From the NCBI RefSeq assembly GCF_003289645.1, contig NZ_QLYX01000009.1, positions 186,001 to 250,000 of the forward strand: 64,000 nucleotides of DNA, written 5' to 3'. This DNA is from Actinomadura craniellae. GTDB taxonomy: Bacteria; Actinomycetota; Actinomycetes; Streptosporangiales; Streptosporangiaceae. The notes under the pieces were generated by a model that did no database searches, was not told the DNA's origin, and saw nothing but the letters and a program-made list of their open reading frames with translations. The translations under genes and the position numbers were made by a program. Numbering within the stretch: the stretch's first letter is position 1; each line of letters opens with the position of its first letter. Below, one piece after another: positions 1 through 8,375 of this stretch.

Positions 1-1336
1 AGCCGGCCGCGCCGTCGCCGAGCAGCAGCACCACCTGCGCCGCCGGCCGGGCCAGCCGGGCGGCGATGGCGTAGCCCAGCCCGGTGCCCAAGCAGCCGTA
101 CGGGCCCGGGTCGAGCCAGCAGCCGGGCCGCCGGGGCTCGACGTACTTGCCCGCGTACGACACGAAGTCGCCGCCGTCGCCGATCACCACGGCGTCGTCG
201 TCGAGCACCCGGGCCAGCTCGCCGTAGATCCGCATCGGGTGGATCGGGTCGGCGTCGGCGGCCAGCAGGGCGGCGTCCCCGGCGATCGCGGCGGTGGCGG
301 CCTCGGCCAGCTCGCCCGTCCAGCCGGCGTACGCGGTGGGGGAGACGCCGGCCTTGGCGGCGGCGGCCGCCAGCTCCCGGAAGACGGTGGAGAGGTCGCC
401 CGCGGCGGCTCCGGCGGTGCCGACGTGCGCGGCGAGCTGGGACGGGGCGTCCGCCAGATGGACGACCTTGGCAAGGGGCGCCCCCTCCTTCCCACCGAAC
501 ATGCCGTAGCCGAGCCGGAAGTCCAGCGGGGTGCCCGCCACGACGACCAGGTCGGCGCGGCTGAAGGCCAGTCCCCGCGCCCGGGTGACCAGCAGTTCGT
601 GACCGGCGGGCAGGATGCCCCGGCCCTGGCCGTTGGGGATCACCGGCAGCCGCAGTTCCTCGGCGAAGGCGCGGGCGGCCTCCTCGGCGCCGTCGGTCCA
701 CACGTCCGAGCCGAGCACCAGCACCGGCCGCCGGGCCCCGGCCAGCAGGCCCGCGATCGCGGCCAGCGCCTCGGAGTCGGGCTCGACCGGCGCGGCCGGT
801 GCGGCCGCGGGCCGGTCGGCCGGTGCCGGGCCGAACAGGTGGTCCATGAAGAAGTCGATGAAGACCGGGCCACGGTGCGGCGCGGTGGCCACCTCGAAGG
901 CATGGGCCACGTCCCGGGCGACGGTGTCGGGCCCGGTCGAGGTGGTCGCCAGCTTGGTGATCGTCTCGAACAGCGGGGGGTGGTCCATCTCCTGGAGGGC
1001 GCCGCTGCCCCAGCGCGAGTGCGGGGCACGGCCGCCCATCACGACCACCGGGGAGCCGTTGAAGTGCGCGGTGGCGACGCCGCTGACGCCGTTGGTGATC
1101 CCGGGTCCGGCGGTCAGCACCGCCAGCCCGGGCCGCCGGGTGAGCCGGGCGGTCGCCTCGGCGGCGAAGACGGCGGTCTGCTCGTGGCGCACGTCGAGGA
1201 TCCGCATCGGCGGATCGGCCTTGACCGCCCCGTCGTACAGGGGGAAGACATGCCCTCCCGACAGCGTGAACATCGTGTCGACGGAGTGCTCCCGGGCGAC
1301 GGCGACCGCGACGTCGCCGGCGTGCTGCTGTTCCAT
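1..1336 (-). CDS. Acetolactate synthase-like thiamine-diphosphate enzyme, 3' end missing
   Basis: About 445 residues are visible from the ATG at 1336; the C-terminus runs off the left edge. The N-terminal pyrimidine-binding domain begins with FTLSGGH and RHEQTAVFAAEA, which carries the conserved Glu that activates thiamine diphosphate. A central domain follows, and the cofactor domain starts at GDGGDFVSYAG and ends inside the GDGAA metal/diphosphate motif. The wording TAGPGITNG, LQEMDHPP and PGCWLDPGPYGCLG closely matches mycobacterial IlvG as I remember it. IlvG is annotated as acetolactate synthase but lacks proof of a biosynthetic role. No regulatory subunit (ilvN) or other ilv gene is nearby, so true acetolactate synthesis is uncertain. 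A related 2-keto-acid decarboxylase or oxalyl-CoA-type lyase remains possible. Confidence 0.85.
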   Translation of the reverse strand, partial: MEQQHAGDVAVAVAREHSVDTMFTLSGGHVFPLYDGAVKADPPMRILDVRHEQTAVFAAEATARLTRRPGLAVLTAGPGITNGVSGVATAHFNGSPVVVMGGRAPHSRWGSGALQEMDHPPLFETITKLATTSTGPDTVARDVAHAFEVATAPHRGPVFIDFFMDHLFGPAPADRPAAAPAAPVEPDSEALAAIAGLLAGARRPVLVLGSDVWTDGAEEAARAFAEELRLPVIPNGQGRGILPAGHELLVTRARGLAFSRADLVVVAGTPLDFRLGYGMFGGKEGAPLAKVVHLADAPSQLAAHVGTAGAAAGDLSTVFRELAAAAAKAGVSPTAYAGWTGELAEAATAAIAGDAALLAADADPIHPMRIYGELARVLDDDAVVIGDGGDFVSYAGKYVEPRRPGCWLDPGPYGCLGTGLGYAIAARLARPAAQVVLLLGDGAAG

Positions 1337-1391
1337 GCCCGAACGTTACCAACGGGTCATATGCGGTGTGCAGCTCTGTTCCGGGCGAGGA

Positions 1392-2216
1392 TCACCGGCG
1401 GCCCAGGTCGGCGCAGGTGGTCTCGCCGGGGAGCATGGGCCGCCAGCGCACCGAGTAGGTCCTCCCCTCGCTGCGCCACCGGGTTTCGGGTGCGGCGGTG
1501 CGGGCCAGCGCGACGGCCCGGGGCAGGTCGCGGCCGGTGACCACGGAGCACAGCCCGCCCGGCAGCCGGGTGCCCGCGCCCAGCGGGACGAGTGGCCAGG
1601 ACCGGCCGCCCTCGTCCGCGGTCTCACCGGACAGGATCGCCAATCGGGGGAAGGCGTACGGCTGCGGCGGGGCGGCCTGGTCGCCGGCGGCCCAGCCGGC
1701 CGGGGCCAGCCGCTTCCAGAACCGGACGGCCGGGTCGCCGGGCGAGTCCTCGGGGTGCTCCACGCGGGTGACGGCCCGGCCGAAGGTGATCTCCAGGGTG
1801 AACGCGTCGGCGACGTCGTCGCGCTCCGCCGTGCGTGACCGGCCCAGCCCGGCCGCGCGGGCGCCGTCCAGCAGCCCGCGCAGCGCCGGGGGTGTCAGCC
1901 GGTATTCGCGCGGTTCGATCGGGTCGTCGCCCGGCACGATCGCCCGGCCGTCCCCGTACAGGGAGAAGTCGGGCATCTCGCCGCCGTGGCCCCGCCCGGC
2001 GATCCCGCCCGTCCGGCGCCATCGCAGCACCATCTGGTCGGACGCCGCACCGGACACCCCCGGCGGCATCGGCGTGGGCTCGGTGTTCCCGAGGGTGGCG
2101 CACCCCGCGGACACCGTCACGAGCACCGTCACGAGCACCGCCAGGGCCGGGCCGAGCAGGGACCGCGGCCCGTTCAGCGGCCCGTCTCGCCGCGCGGCGG
2201 CGTCGAACCTCGGCAT
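1392..2216 (-). CDS. Predicted secreted lipoprotein, function unknown
   Basis: This 274-residue protein is read from the ATG at 2216. The reading frame is open further upstream but would run into bioD. Residues 1-40 form a basic, Arg-rich start followed by a hydrophobic segment (GPALAVLVTVLVTV) and SAGC, an imperfect lipobox, so it is probably exported and lipid-anchored. The mature part has no motif I recognise. It contains a DFSLYGDGRAIVPGD stretch seen in small actinobacterial lipoproteins of unknown role, and two Cys near the C-terminus (GLCSVV, TTCADLG) that could form a disulfide. It is transcribed away from bioD and towards the TPP enzyme gene. Confidence 0.7.
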   Translation of the reverse strand: MPRFDAAARRDGPLNGPRSLLGPALAVLVTVLVTVSAGCATLGNTEPTPMPPGVSGAASDQMVLRWRRTGGIAGRGHGGEMPDFSLYGDGRAIVPGDDPIEPREYRLTPPALRGLLDGARAAGLGRSRTAERDDVADAFTLEITFGRAVTRVEHPEDSPGDPAVRFWKRLAPAGWAAGDQAAPPQPYAFPRLAILSGETADEGGRSWPLVPLGAGTRLPGGLCSVVTGRDLPRAVALARTAAPETRWRSEGRTYSVRWRPMLPGETTCADLGRR

Positions 2217-2290
2217 ACGGGGTGAACGAGCCGGATCCGGGCGGGGGTTCCGCGGCTGGTCAGGATGATCGGGCGGGTGTGTACAAATCT

Positions 2291-2322
2291 CCCCACCCGA
2301 AGACTGTGGGGTTCGGTGGGGG
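2291..2322 (+). promoter_or_regulatory. Hairpin in the bioD leader
   Basis: CCCCACCCGAA (2291-2301) can pair with TTCGGTGGGG (2312-2321) with one bulged C. It lies about 35 bases before the bioD start and between the divergent lipoprotein gene and bioD. It may be a regulator site or an RNA structure; I see no match to a named biotin operator. Confidence 0.35.
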
Positions 2323-2355
2323 ACCGCGCCGCGGGCCCGTACTAACCTGCGGCAG

Positions 2356-3087
2356 GTGAGCGTGCTCGTGGTGACCGGGACCTGTACGGGTGTCGGCAAG
2401 ACAGTCGTCACCGCGGCTCTGGCCGCGCTGGCCATGGCCCGCGGTTCCTCCGTGGCCGTGGTCAAACCCGGGCAGACCGGGGTGGGTTACGCGGAGCCCG
2501 GCGACCTCGACGAGGTGCGCCGGCTGGCCGGCCTCGACGACGTCCACGAGTTCGCCCGCTACCCCGACCCGCTGTCGCCCGCCGCCGCGGCCCGCTATTC
2601 CGGGCTGCCGCCGCTGGACCTGTCGGAGGTCGCGCGGCGCGTCCGCGAGATCGCCGAGACCCGGGACCTGGTGCTGGTGGAGGGTGCGGGCGGCCTGCTG
2701 GTCCGCTACGACGAGGACGGCGGCACCATCGCGGACCTGGCCCGCTGGCTGGGCGCCGCCACGGTCGTGGTGGCCCGGGCCGGCCTGGGCACCCTCAACC
2801 ATACCGCGCTCACCCTGGAGGCCATGGCGCACCGGGGCGTGCAGCTCGCCGGGGTGGTGATCGGGGAGTGGCCGGAGAAACCCGACCTCGCCATGCGCAG
2901 CAACCTCCGCGATCTGGAGACGATCGCCGCCCGGCCGCTGGCCGGCGCGCTGCCCGAGGGCGCGGGTGCCCTTGATCCCGCCGAGTTCCTGCTCGCCGCC
3001 CGCACCGCGCTCTCCCCGCCGTTCGGCGGCACCTTCGACGCTGCTACGTTCCGTGATGAACATGCCCTGACCACGGAGAATCCGTGA
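2356..3087 (+). CDS. bioD: Dethiobiotin synthetase
   Basis: BioD makes dethiobiotin from 7,8-diaminopelargonate, CO2 and ATP, the step before biotin synthase. The 243-residue protein starts at GTG 2356 with the P-loop TGTCTGVGKT (residues about 7-16). It carries the family's KPGQTG segment after the second strand and VEGAGGLLVRYDEDG around residue 110, the conserved Mg/ATP site. Length is normal for the family. The last 70 residues include GVVIGEWP and RPLAGALPEGAG, also typical. It is followed 39 bases later by bioB in the same direction, so the two are probably co-transcribed. No bioA is present in the window. Confidence 0.93.
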   Translation: MSVLVVTGTCTGVGKTVVTAALAALAMARGSSVAVVKPGQTGVGYAEPGDLDEVRRLAGLDDVHEFARYPDPLSPAAAARYSGLPPLDLSEVARRVREIAETRDLVLVEGAGGLLVRYDEDGGTIADLARWLGAATVVVARAGLGTLNHTALTLEAMAHRGVQLAGVVIGEWPEKPDLAMRSNLRDLETIAARPLAGALPEGAGALDPAEFLLAARTALSPPFGGTFDAATFRDEHALTTENP

Positions 3088-3126
3088 TCTACGGCCGGGG
3101 AAACCAATGAAAAGGGGAGTGCGCGC

Positions 3127-4125
3127 GTGAGCACCGACATCTTGGAAGTGGCCCGCCGCCAGGTGCTGGAGGAGGGCAAGGGGCTGACTGCCGCGCAGGC
3201 CCTGGAGTGCCTGACGCTGCCGGACGACCGGGTGGAGGACCTGCTGGCCCTCGCCCACGAGGTGCGGATGCGGTGGTGCGGTCCCGAGGTCGAGGTCGAG
3301 GGCATCATCTCGCTGAAGACCGGCGGCTGCCCGGAGGACTGCCACTTCTGCTCCCAGTCGGGCCAGTTCGAGTCCCCCGTGCGGTCGGTGTGGCTGAACA
3401 TCCCCGAGCTGGTGAAGGCCGCCCAGGAGACCGCCAAGACCGGCGCCACCGAGTTCTGCATCGTCGCCGCGGTACGCGGCCCGGACGCACGGCTGATGTC
3501 CCAGGTGCGCGACGGCATCAAGGCCATCAACGACGCCGTGGAGATCAACATCGCCTGCTCGCTGGGCATGCTGACCCAGGAGCAGGTCGACGAGCTGGTG
3601 GCGATGGGCGTGCACCGCTACAACCACAACCTGGAGACCGCGAAGTCCCACTTCGGCAACGTCGTCACCACGCACTCCTGGGAGGAGCGCTGGGAGACCT
3701 GCCTGATGGTCCGCGAGGCCGGCATGGAGCTGTGCTGCGGCGGCATCATCGGCATGGGCGAGACGGTCGAGCAGCGCGCCGAGTTCGCCGGCCAGCTCGC
3801 CGAGCTGGAGCCCGACGAGGTCCCGCTGAACTTCCTGACCCCCCGGCCGGGCACCCCGTTCGCCACGTACCCGCTGGTGGAGGGCGCGGAGGCGCTGAAG
3901 ACCATCGGCGCGTTCCGGCTGGCCCTGCCCCGCACGATCCTGCGCTACGCGGGCGGCCGGGAGCTGACCCTGGGCGACCTGGGCACCCGCTCCGGCATGC
4001 TCGGCGGCGTCAACGCCATCATCGTCGGCAACTACCTCACCACCCTGGGCCGTCCGGCCGAGCAGGACCTCGACCTGCTCACCGAGCTGCAGATGCCCAT
4101 CAAGGCGCTCCAGCAGACCCTCTGA
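3127..4125 (+). CDS. bioB: Biotin synthase
   Basis: BioB is a radical-SAM sulfur insertion enzyme that converts dethiobiotin to biotin. The 332-residue protein starts at GTG 3127 behind a purine-rich AAAAGGGGAG. The radical-SAM cluster is C68-x3-C72-x2-C75 in [13 protein letters not shown]. Later motifs include [16 protein letters not shown] and the C-terminal [13 protein letters not shown], where the Arg is a ligand of the 2Fe-2S cluster in known structures. Length and order match the family. It closes the bioD-bioB unit; a GC-rich hairpin separates it from the convergent dasR. Confidence 0.96.
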   Translation: MSTDILEVARRQVLEEGKGLTAAQALECLTLPDDRVEDLLALAHEVRMRWCGPEVEVEGIISLKTGGCPEDCHFCSQSGQFESPVRSVWLNIPELVKAAQETAKTGATEFCIVAAVRGPDARLMSQVRDGIKAINDAVEINIACSLGMLTQEQVDELVAMGVHRYNHNLETAKSHFGNVVTTHSWEERWETCLMVREAGMELCCGGIIGMGETVEQRAEFAGQLAELEPDEVPLNFLTPRPGTPFATYPLVEGAEALKTIGAFRLALPRTILRYAGGRELTLGDLGTRSGMLGGVNAIIVGNYLTTLGRPAEQDLDLLTELQMPIKALQQTL

Positions 4126-4137
4126 GCGGAACGAGCA

Positions 4138-4175
4138 CCGCCGGGGCGGGCCCGTACGGGACCCGCCCCGGGCGG
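4138..4175. terminator. Bidirectional terminator between bioB and dasR
   Basis: CGGGGCGGG (4142-4150) pairs with CCCGCCCCG (4162-4170) around a self-complementary CCCGTACGGG core. It lies between the convergent stops of bioB and dasR. There is no clear U-tract, as is usual in actinomycetes. Confidence 0.7.
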
Positions 4176-4176
4176 T

Positions 4177-4935
4177 TCAGCGCCGGCGTAGCCGGGTGAG
4201 GAACTTGTAGCGGTCGCCGCGGTAGAGCGACTGCGCCCACTCGACCGGTTCGCCCGCGTCGTCGAACGCGTGCCGCGACAGCAGCAGCATCGGCAGCCCC
4301 ACGTCGACCCCGAGCAGCTGGGCGTCGTGCGGGGTGGCCAGGACGGTCTCGATCGTCTCCTCGGCCTCGGCCAGATGCACGTCGTAGGCGGTGGCGAGCG
4401 TCTCGTACAGCGACAGGTGCCGGGGCAGCTCGCGGCGCAGCCCGGGAAAGCGACGGGCCGGCAGGTGGGAGGTGTCGATCGACATCGGCTCGCCGTCGGC
4501 CAGCCGGAGCCGGTGGATCCGCAGCACCCGGCCGCCCGGCCGGATGCCCAGCAGCGTGGCCAGCCGCTCGTCGGCGCTCACGTAGCCGATCTCCAGGATC
4601 TTGGTCTCCGGCTGGAGGCCGTGATGCCGCATGTCCTCGGTGTAGCTGACCAGTTGCAGTTCCTGGGCCACCTTGGGCTTGGCGACGAAGGTGCCCTTGC
4701 CCTGGATGCGGTGCAGCCGCCCCTCGACGACGAGTTCCGCTAGCGCCTGCCGGACGGTCGTGCGGGACGTGCCGTACTTCTCGGCGAGCGTCCGCTCGGG
4801 CGGTAGCGGGCTGCCCGGGCTCAGCGTCCGGGTCAGCTCGATCAGCATCTCCTTGAGCCGGTAGTACTTGGGGATCCGGGGCGTCTGTACTGGGGGCGGG
4901 TCGAAGTCGCTCAGCGGTACTCGTTCAGCCGTCAC
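4177..4935 (-). CDS. dasR: GntR/HutC-family regulator, DasR-like
   Basis: The protein has 252 residues: an N-terminal winged helix (residues about 22-90: [46 protein letters not shown]) and a C-terminal UTRA effector domain. From memory it tracks Streptomyces DasR almost motif for motif ([50 protein letters not shown]). DasR senses glucosamine-6-phosphate and N-acetylglucosamine-derived phosphates and controls chitin and amino-sugar uptake. The GTG start at 4935 overlaps the bioF stop by four bases (GTGA), so it is probably translated with bioF. I did not find a typical DasR operator beside it. Confidence 0.85.
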   Translation of the reverse strand: MTAERVPLSDFDPPPVQTPRIPKYYRLKEMLIELTRTLSPGSPLPPERTLAEKYGTSRTTVRQALAELVVEGRLHRIQGKGTFVAKPKVAQELQLVSYTEDMRHHGLQPETKILEIGYVSADERLATLLGIRPGGRVLRIHRLRLADGEPMSIDTSHLPARRFPGLRRELPRHLSLYETLATAYDVHLAEAEETIETVLATPHDAQLLGVDVGLPMLLLSRHAFDDAGEPVEWAQSLYRGDRYKFLTRLRRR

Positions 4936-6140
4936 GCGCTCTCCTCACGTTCACGGCCACGTGGCCCGGACGTCACGCAAGCAGAGTAAGGCCCGACCTG
5001 CCCCGCGACGGCGGCAAGGGCACCTTCCAAGGTTGTGAGTTCGAACTCTGTGAGCGATGCCCGGGCGGTGAGCCGCAGGCAGGCCCGTCCCTTGGGCACC
5101 GACGGCGGCCGGAAGCAGCCGACCCGCACCCCGTGCTCGGCGCAGATCTCGGCGCCGCGCACCGCGGCCGTCGGCTCGCCCAGGACCACCGGCACCACCG
5201 CCGCGGCCGGCGACGAGGTGTGCAGCCCCAGCCCGGCCGCGATCGACGCGATCCGCCGGGCCCGGTCGCGGGCCAGCGCCGGCAGCCCGGGTTCGGCCGC
5301 CAGCACGTCCAGGGCGGCCAGTACGGCGCCGGCGGCGGGCGGCGCCAGCGCGGTGTCGAAGATGAACGACCGGCCGGTGTCGACCAGGGTCTCGATCATC
5401 TCGGGCGCGCCGAGCACCGCGCCGCCCTGGGCGCCCAGGGACTTGGACAGGGTGAGGGTGAGCACGACATCGGGCTCCCCGCTCAGCCCGGCGGCATGCG
5501 CGGCCCCCCGTCCACCGTCGCCCACCACGCCCAGCGCGTGCGCCTCGTCGATCACCAGCAGGGCGCCGTGCCGCCGGGTGACCGTGTGCAGTTCGGCCAG
5601 CGGGGCCTGGTCGCCGTCCACGGAGAACACCGCGTCCGTCACGACCAGCGCGTCCTCCTCGTCGCGTTCGGCCAGGGCGCGCTCGACCGCGGCCACGTCC
5701 CGGTGCGGTGTGATCACCACCCGGGCCCGGGACAGCCGGCAGGCGTCCACGATCGAGGCGTGGTTGACCTGGTCGGAGACGACCAGGGCGGCGGGCCCGG
5801 ACAGCCCCGCGACGGCGCCCAGGTTGGCCAGGAAACCCGAGGAGAACACCAGCCCGGCCGCGCTGCCGGTGAAGGCGGCCAGCCTGCGGTCGAGCTCGGC
5901 GTGCAGCTCCGTGGTGCCGGTGACCAGCCGCGAACCGGTCGAGCCGGTGCCCCACTCGCGGGCGGCGGCCACCGCTCCCTCGATCAGCCGGGGGTCGCGT
6001 GACAGCCCGAGGTAGTCGTTGGAGGCGAGGTCGATCAGCCCGTCGTGGTCGGGGGTCCGGGGGCGTAGCCGGCGGCGCAGCCCGGCGTCGGTCCGGCGTC
6101 CGGTGGCCTCGCGCAGCCGTGCCAGGGGGTCCCTCACCAC
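4932..6140 (-). CDS. bioF: 8-amino-7-oxononanoate synthase
   Basis: BioF is a PLP-dependent alpha-oxoamine synthase that condenses pimeloyl-thioester with alanine in the first committed biotin ring-building step. The 402-residue protein shows NDYLGLS near residue 42, [22 protein letters not shown] (Asp contacts the PLP nitrogen) and the PLP lysine in [13 protein letters not shown] near residue 235. GTG 6140 is preceded by AGGTGAGGTGAC. The last 20 residues are extra and Arg/Glu-rich. It is upstream of dasR in one unit and faces bioD-bioB, so the biotin genes are split over two converging transcripts. Confidence 0.93.
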   Translation of the reverse strand: MVRDPLARLREATGRRTDAGLRRRLRPRTPDHDGLIDLASNDYLGLSRDPRLIEGAVAAAREWGTGSTGSRLVTGTTELHAELDRRLAAFTGSAAGLVFSSGFLANLGAVAGLSGPAALVVSDQVNHASIVDACRLSRARVVITPHRDVAAVERALAERDEEDALVVTDAVFSVDGDQAPLAELHTVTRRHGALLVIDEAHALGVVGDGGRGAAHAAGLSGEPDVVLTLTLSKSLGAQGGAVLGAPEMIETLVDTGRSFIFDTALAPPAAGAVLAALDVLAAEPGLPALARDRARRIASIAAGLGLHTSSPAAAVVPVVLGEPTAAVRGAEICAEHGVRVGCFRPPSVPKGRACLRLTARASLTEFELTTLEGALAAVAGQVGPYSACVTSGPRGREREESA

Positions 6141-6230
6141 GTCACCTCACCTTTCCCGAGCCCGCCGGGGACACCGTGGGCTCACGATCGTCGCATTTTC
6201 GCAGGAGAACCGGCCTGCCATGATGGTCGG

Positions 6231-7736
6231 GTGCCTACGCTCACTGATCTAGTGCGGGGTCGGACAGATCTGGACGATGCCGATTTGGAGTGGTTGCACG
6301 CTCTGGTGTCGGACTGGCAGCTTCTGGCCGATCTCTCCTTCGCCGACCTGGTGCTCTGGGTACCGCTGCGGGACGCCGCCGACCCCCGGTCCGGCCCGGT
6401 GGAGGGCTGGGTGGCCATCGCCCAGATGCGGCCCACCACCGGCCCGACGGCCTACCCCGACGACCTGGTCGGCCGGGTCGTGCGGACGGGCCGCCGCGGC
6501 CTGATCGACGTCGCCTGGCGGGAGCGGCGCATCGTCCGCGAGGGCGACCCCGAGTGGGGCAGCGGCATCCCGGTCCGGGAGGAGTCGATCCCGGTCCGGC
6601 GCGGGCCCAAGATGCTCGGCGTCATCCAGCGCAGCACCAACCTCAGCTCGGCCCGGACGCCCAGCCGGCTGGAGCTGACCTACCTGCAGAGCGCCAGCGA
6701 CCTCGCGCAGATGATCAATGACGGCCGGTTCCCGGTGCCGGGGGAGGAACCCAACCTGCTGCGCTCCCCGCGGGTCGGCGACGGCCTGATCCGGCTCGAC
6801 CGGGCGGGCCGGGTGTCGTACGCCAGCCCGAACGCCCAGTCGGCGTACCGGCGGCTCGGCCTGGCCACCGACCTGGCCGGGGAACATCTGGGCTCCACCA
6901 CGGCGGTGCTGTGCGACACCGGTGAACCCCGGGAGGAGTCGCTCACCGCGCTGCTCGGCGGGCGCGCCCCCCGCGAGGCGGAGGTGGAGTCCAACGGCGC
7001 GGTGGTGCAACTCCGGGTGATCCCGCTGGTAGTGGACGAGGCGCGGATCGGGGCGATCGTGCTGCTGCGTGACGTCACCGAACTGCGCTGGCGCGACCGG
7101 GAGCTGATGACCAAGGACGCCACCATCCGGGAGATCCACCATCGGGTGAAGAACAACCTGCAGACCGTGGCCGCGCTGCTGCGGCTGCAGGCCCGCCGGC
7201 TGCGGGTGCCGGAGGGGCGGGCGGCGCTGGACGAGGCGGTCCGCCGGGTCGGCTCGATCGCGATCGTGCACGAGACGCTGTCGCACACCCCGGACGAGCT
7301 GATCGACTTCGACGACATCGCCGATCGCGTGATCATGATGGCGGGGGAGGTGTCGGCGGCCGAGACCCAGGTGGTTCCCGAGCGCCGCGGCAGCTTCGGC
7401 GTGCTGCCCGCGCAGATCGCCACCCCGCTGGCCATGGTGCTCACCGAACTGCTGCAGAACGCCCTCCAGCACGGGCTGCCGCACCGGCGGGGGCTGCTGG
7501 AGGTCCGTGCCGCGCGGGATCAGGAGCGGCTGGAGGTGGTGGTGGCCGACGACGGGGTCGGGCTGCCTCCCGACTTCGACGTCGAGGCGGCCACCAGCCT
7601 GGGGCTGCAGATCGTCCGCACCCTGATCGTCGGCGAGCTCGGCGGGCGGCTGGACTTCCGGGCCCGGCTCGGCGGCGGCACGGAGGTCGTCGTGGACGTC
7701 CCGCTGGTGCAGGAGGGCAAGCCGCCCAACGCCTGA
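6231..7736 (+). CDS. pdtaS: PdtaS-type sensor histidine kinase
   Basis: This cytosolic 501-residue kinase has an N-terminal GAF-like domain (residues about 1-150), a PAS domain (about 180-290: GLIRLDRAGRVSYASPNA), a HisKA_2 helix with the phospho-acceptor His in EIHHRVKNNLQT near residue 305, and a HATPase domain (ELLQNALQHG, VVADDGVGLP, GLQIVRTL). This architecture and its position next to whiB1 match mycobacterial PdtaS (Rv3220c). PdtaS phosphorylates PdtaR, an ANTAR antiterminator. No PdtaR gene is in the window, which is also the case next to Rv3220c. GTG 6231 is the start; no membrane segment is visible. Confidence 0.88.
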   Translation: MPTLTDLVRGRTDLDDADLEWLHALVSDWQLLADLSFADLVLWVPLRDAADPRSGPVEGWVAIAQMRPTTGPTAYPDDLVGRVVRTGRRGLIDVAWRERRIVREGDPEWGSGIPVREESIPVRRGPKMLGVIQRSTNLSSARTPSRLELTYLQSASDLAQMINDGRFPVPGEEPNLLRSPRVGDGLIRLDRAGRVSYASPNAQSAYRRLGLATDLAGEHLGSTTAVLCDTGEPREESLTALLGGRAPREAEVESNGAVVQLRVIPLVVDEARIGAIVLLRDVTELRWRDRELMTKDATIREIHHRVKNNLQTVAALLRLQARRLRVPEGRAALDEAVRRVGSIAIVHETLSHTPDELIDFDDIADRVIMMAGEVSAAETQVVPERRGSFGVLPAQIATPLAMVLTELLQNALQHGLPHRRGLLEVRAARDQERLEVVVADDGVGLPPDFDVEAATSLGLQIVRTLIVGELGGRLDFRARLGGGTEVVVDVPLVQEGKPPNA

Positions 7737-7760
7737 CGCCCGTGGCGGGGCCACGGGCGT
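7736..7760. terminator. Terminator between pdtaS and whiB1
   Basis: ACGCCCGTGGC (7736-7746) and GCCACGGGCGT (7750-7760) form a perfect 11-bp stem with a GGG loop. The stem begins on the last base of the pdtaS stop codon. The two flanking genes converge, so it can serve both. Confidence 0.8.
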
Positions 7761-7830
7761 CGATGCGGGCGTTCGCTCTTCGGCTCCGGGGTAGCGCGGG
7801 AGCGGGGTCCGGTGGTGGGTGTCGGGCCGG

Positions 7831-8085
7831 TCAGGCGTTGGCGCGGGCACGGGCCCGGGCGTTGCGCCGCTTGAGCGCGCGCCGCTCGTCCTCGCTCATG
7901 GCGCCCCAGACGCCCGAGTCCTGGCCCGATTCGAGCGCCCAGCGCAGGCAGGCGTCGGTGACGTCGCACCGTCGGCATACCTGCTTGGCCTCTTCGATCT
8001 GCAGCAGCGCCGGGCCGGTGTTCCCGATCGGGAAGAACAGCTCGGGGTCCACGTCACGGCAGGCGGCGATGTGGCGCCAGTCCAT
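7831..8085 (-). CDS. whiB1: WhiB-family iron-sulfur regulator WhiB1
   Basis: WhiB1 is a small NO-sensing [4Fe-4S] protein that binds the primary sigma factor and DNA. The 84-residue protein has the four cluster cysteines C9, C37, C40 and C46, then the GVWGAMSEDER turn (usually GVWGG) and a basic C-terminal tail (ALKRRNARARARANA). The ATG at 8085 follows CGAAGGAGTGACCGC, a strong ribosome site; a longer frame exists but starts without one. The start MDWRHIAACRDVDPELFFP and the pdtaS neighbour identify WhiB1 rather than another paralogue. A perfect CRP-type site lies 40 bases upstream. Confidence 0.92.
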   Translation of the reverse strand: MDWRHIAACRDVDPELFFPIGNTGPALLQIEEAKQVCRRCDVTDACLRWALESGQDSGVWGAMSEDERRALKRRNARARARANA

Positions 8086-8124
8086 GCGGTCACTCCTTCG
8101 TCGGTGTGGAGGGGTGACTCCACT

Positions 8125-8140
8125 TGTGAACGGTTTCACA
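8125..8140. promoter_or_regulatory. CRP-type operator upstream of whiB1
   Basis: TGTGAACGGTTTCACA is an exact TGTGA-N6-TCACA match to the CRP/Cmr consensus. Its near edge is 40 bases from the whiB1 start. In mycobacteria, whiB1 is known to be controlled by the cAMP receptor protein through sites of this form. Confidence 0.8.
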
Positions 8141-8280
8141 TGTCGCGTCCGGGCCGAGCCCCGAACGGACGGGTCTCGGGGGCTGGTTCTGTGGCGCTAT
8201 CGGACGGGAGGCCGTCGAAAGGGCCTCTCTGTCGGCTGGCGCACTTTGAGCGTGTCAGGGCGCCGTGGGGCCGCGCAAGG

Positions 8281-8303
8281 CCTTGAAGAAACGTTTCTCA
8301 AGG
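8281..8303. promoter_or_regulatory. Near-perfect palindrome between whiB1 and the lipid kinase gene
   Basis: CCTTGAAGAAAC on the left and GTTTCTCAAGG on the right pair apart from one extra A. A second short dyad, ATGTGTCACAT, follows at 8316-8326. On the minus strand the palindrome is downstream of the lipid kinase and about 200 bases upstream of whiB1. No U-run follows, so an operator is more likely than a terminator. Confidence 0.4.
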
Positions 8304-8375
8304 TCTGGATGTCGCATGTGTCACATTGATGGGTCGTGACTGTTGCTTTGTTGTAAATAACACTTGATCAGAAGA

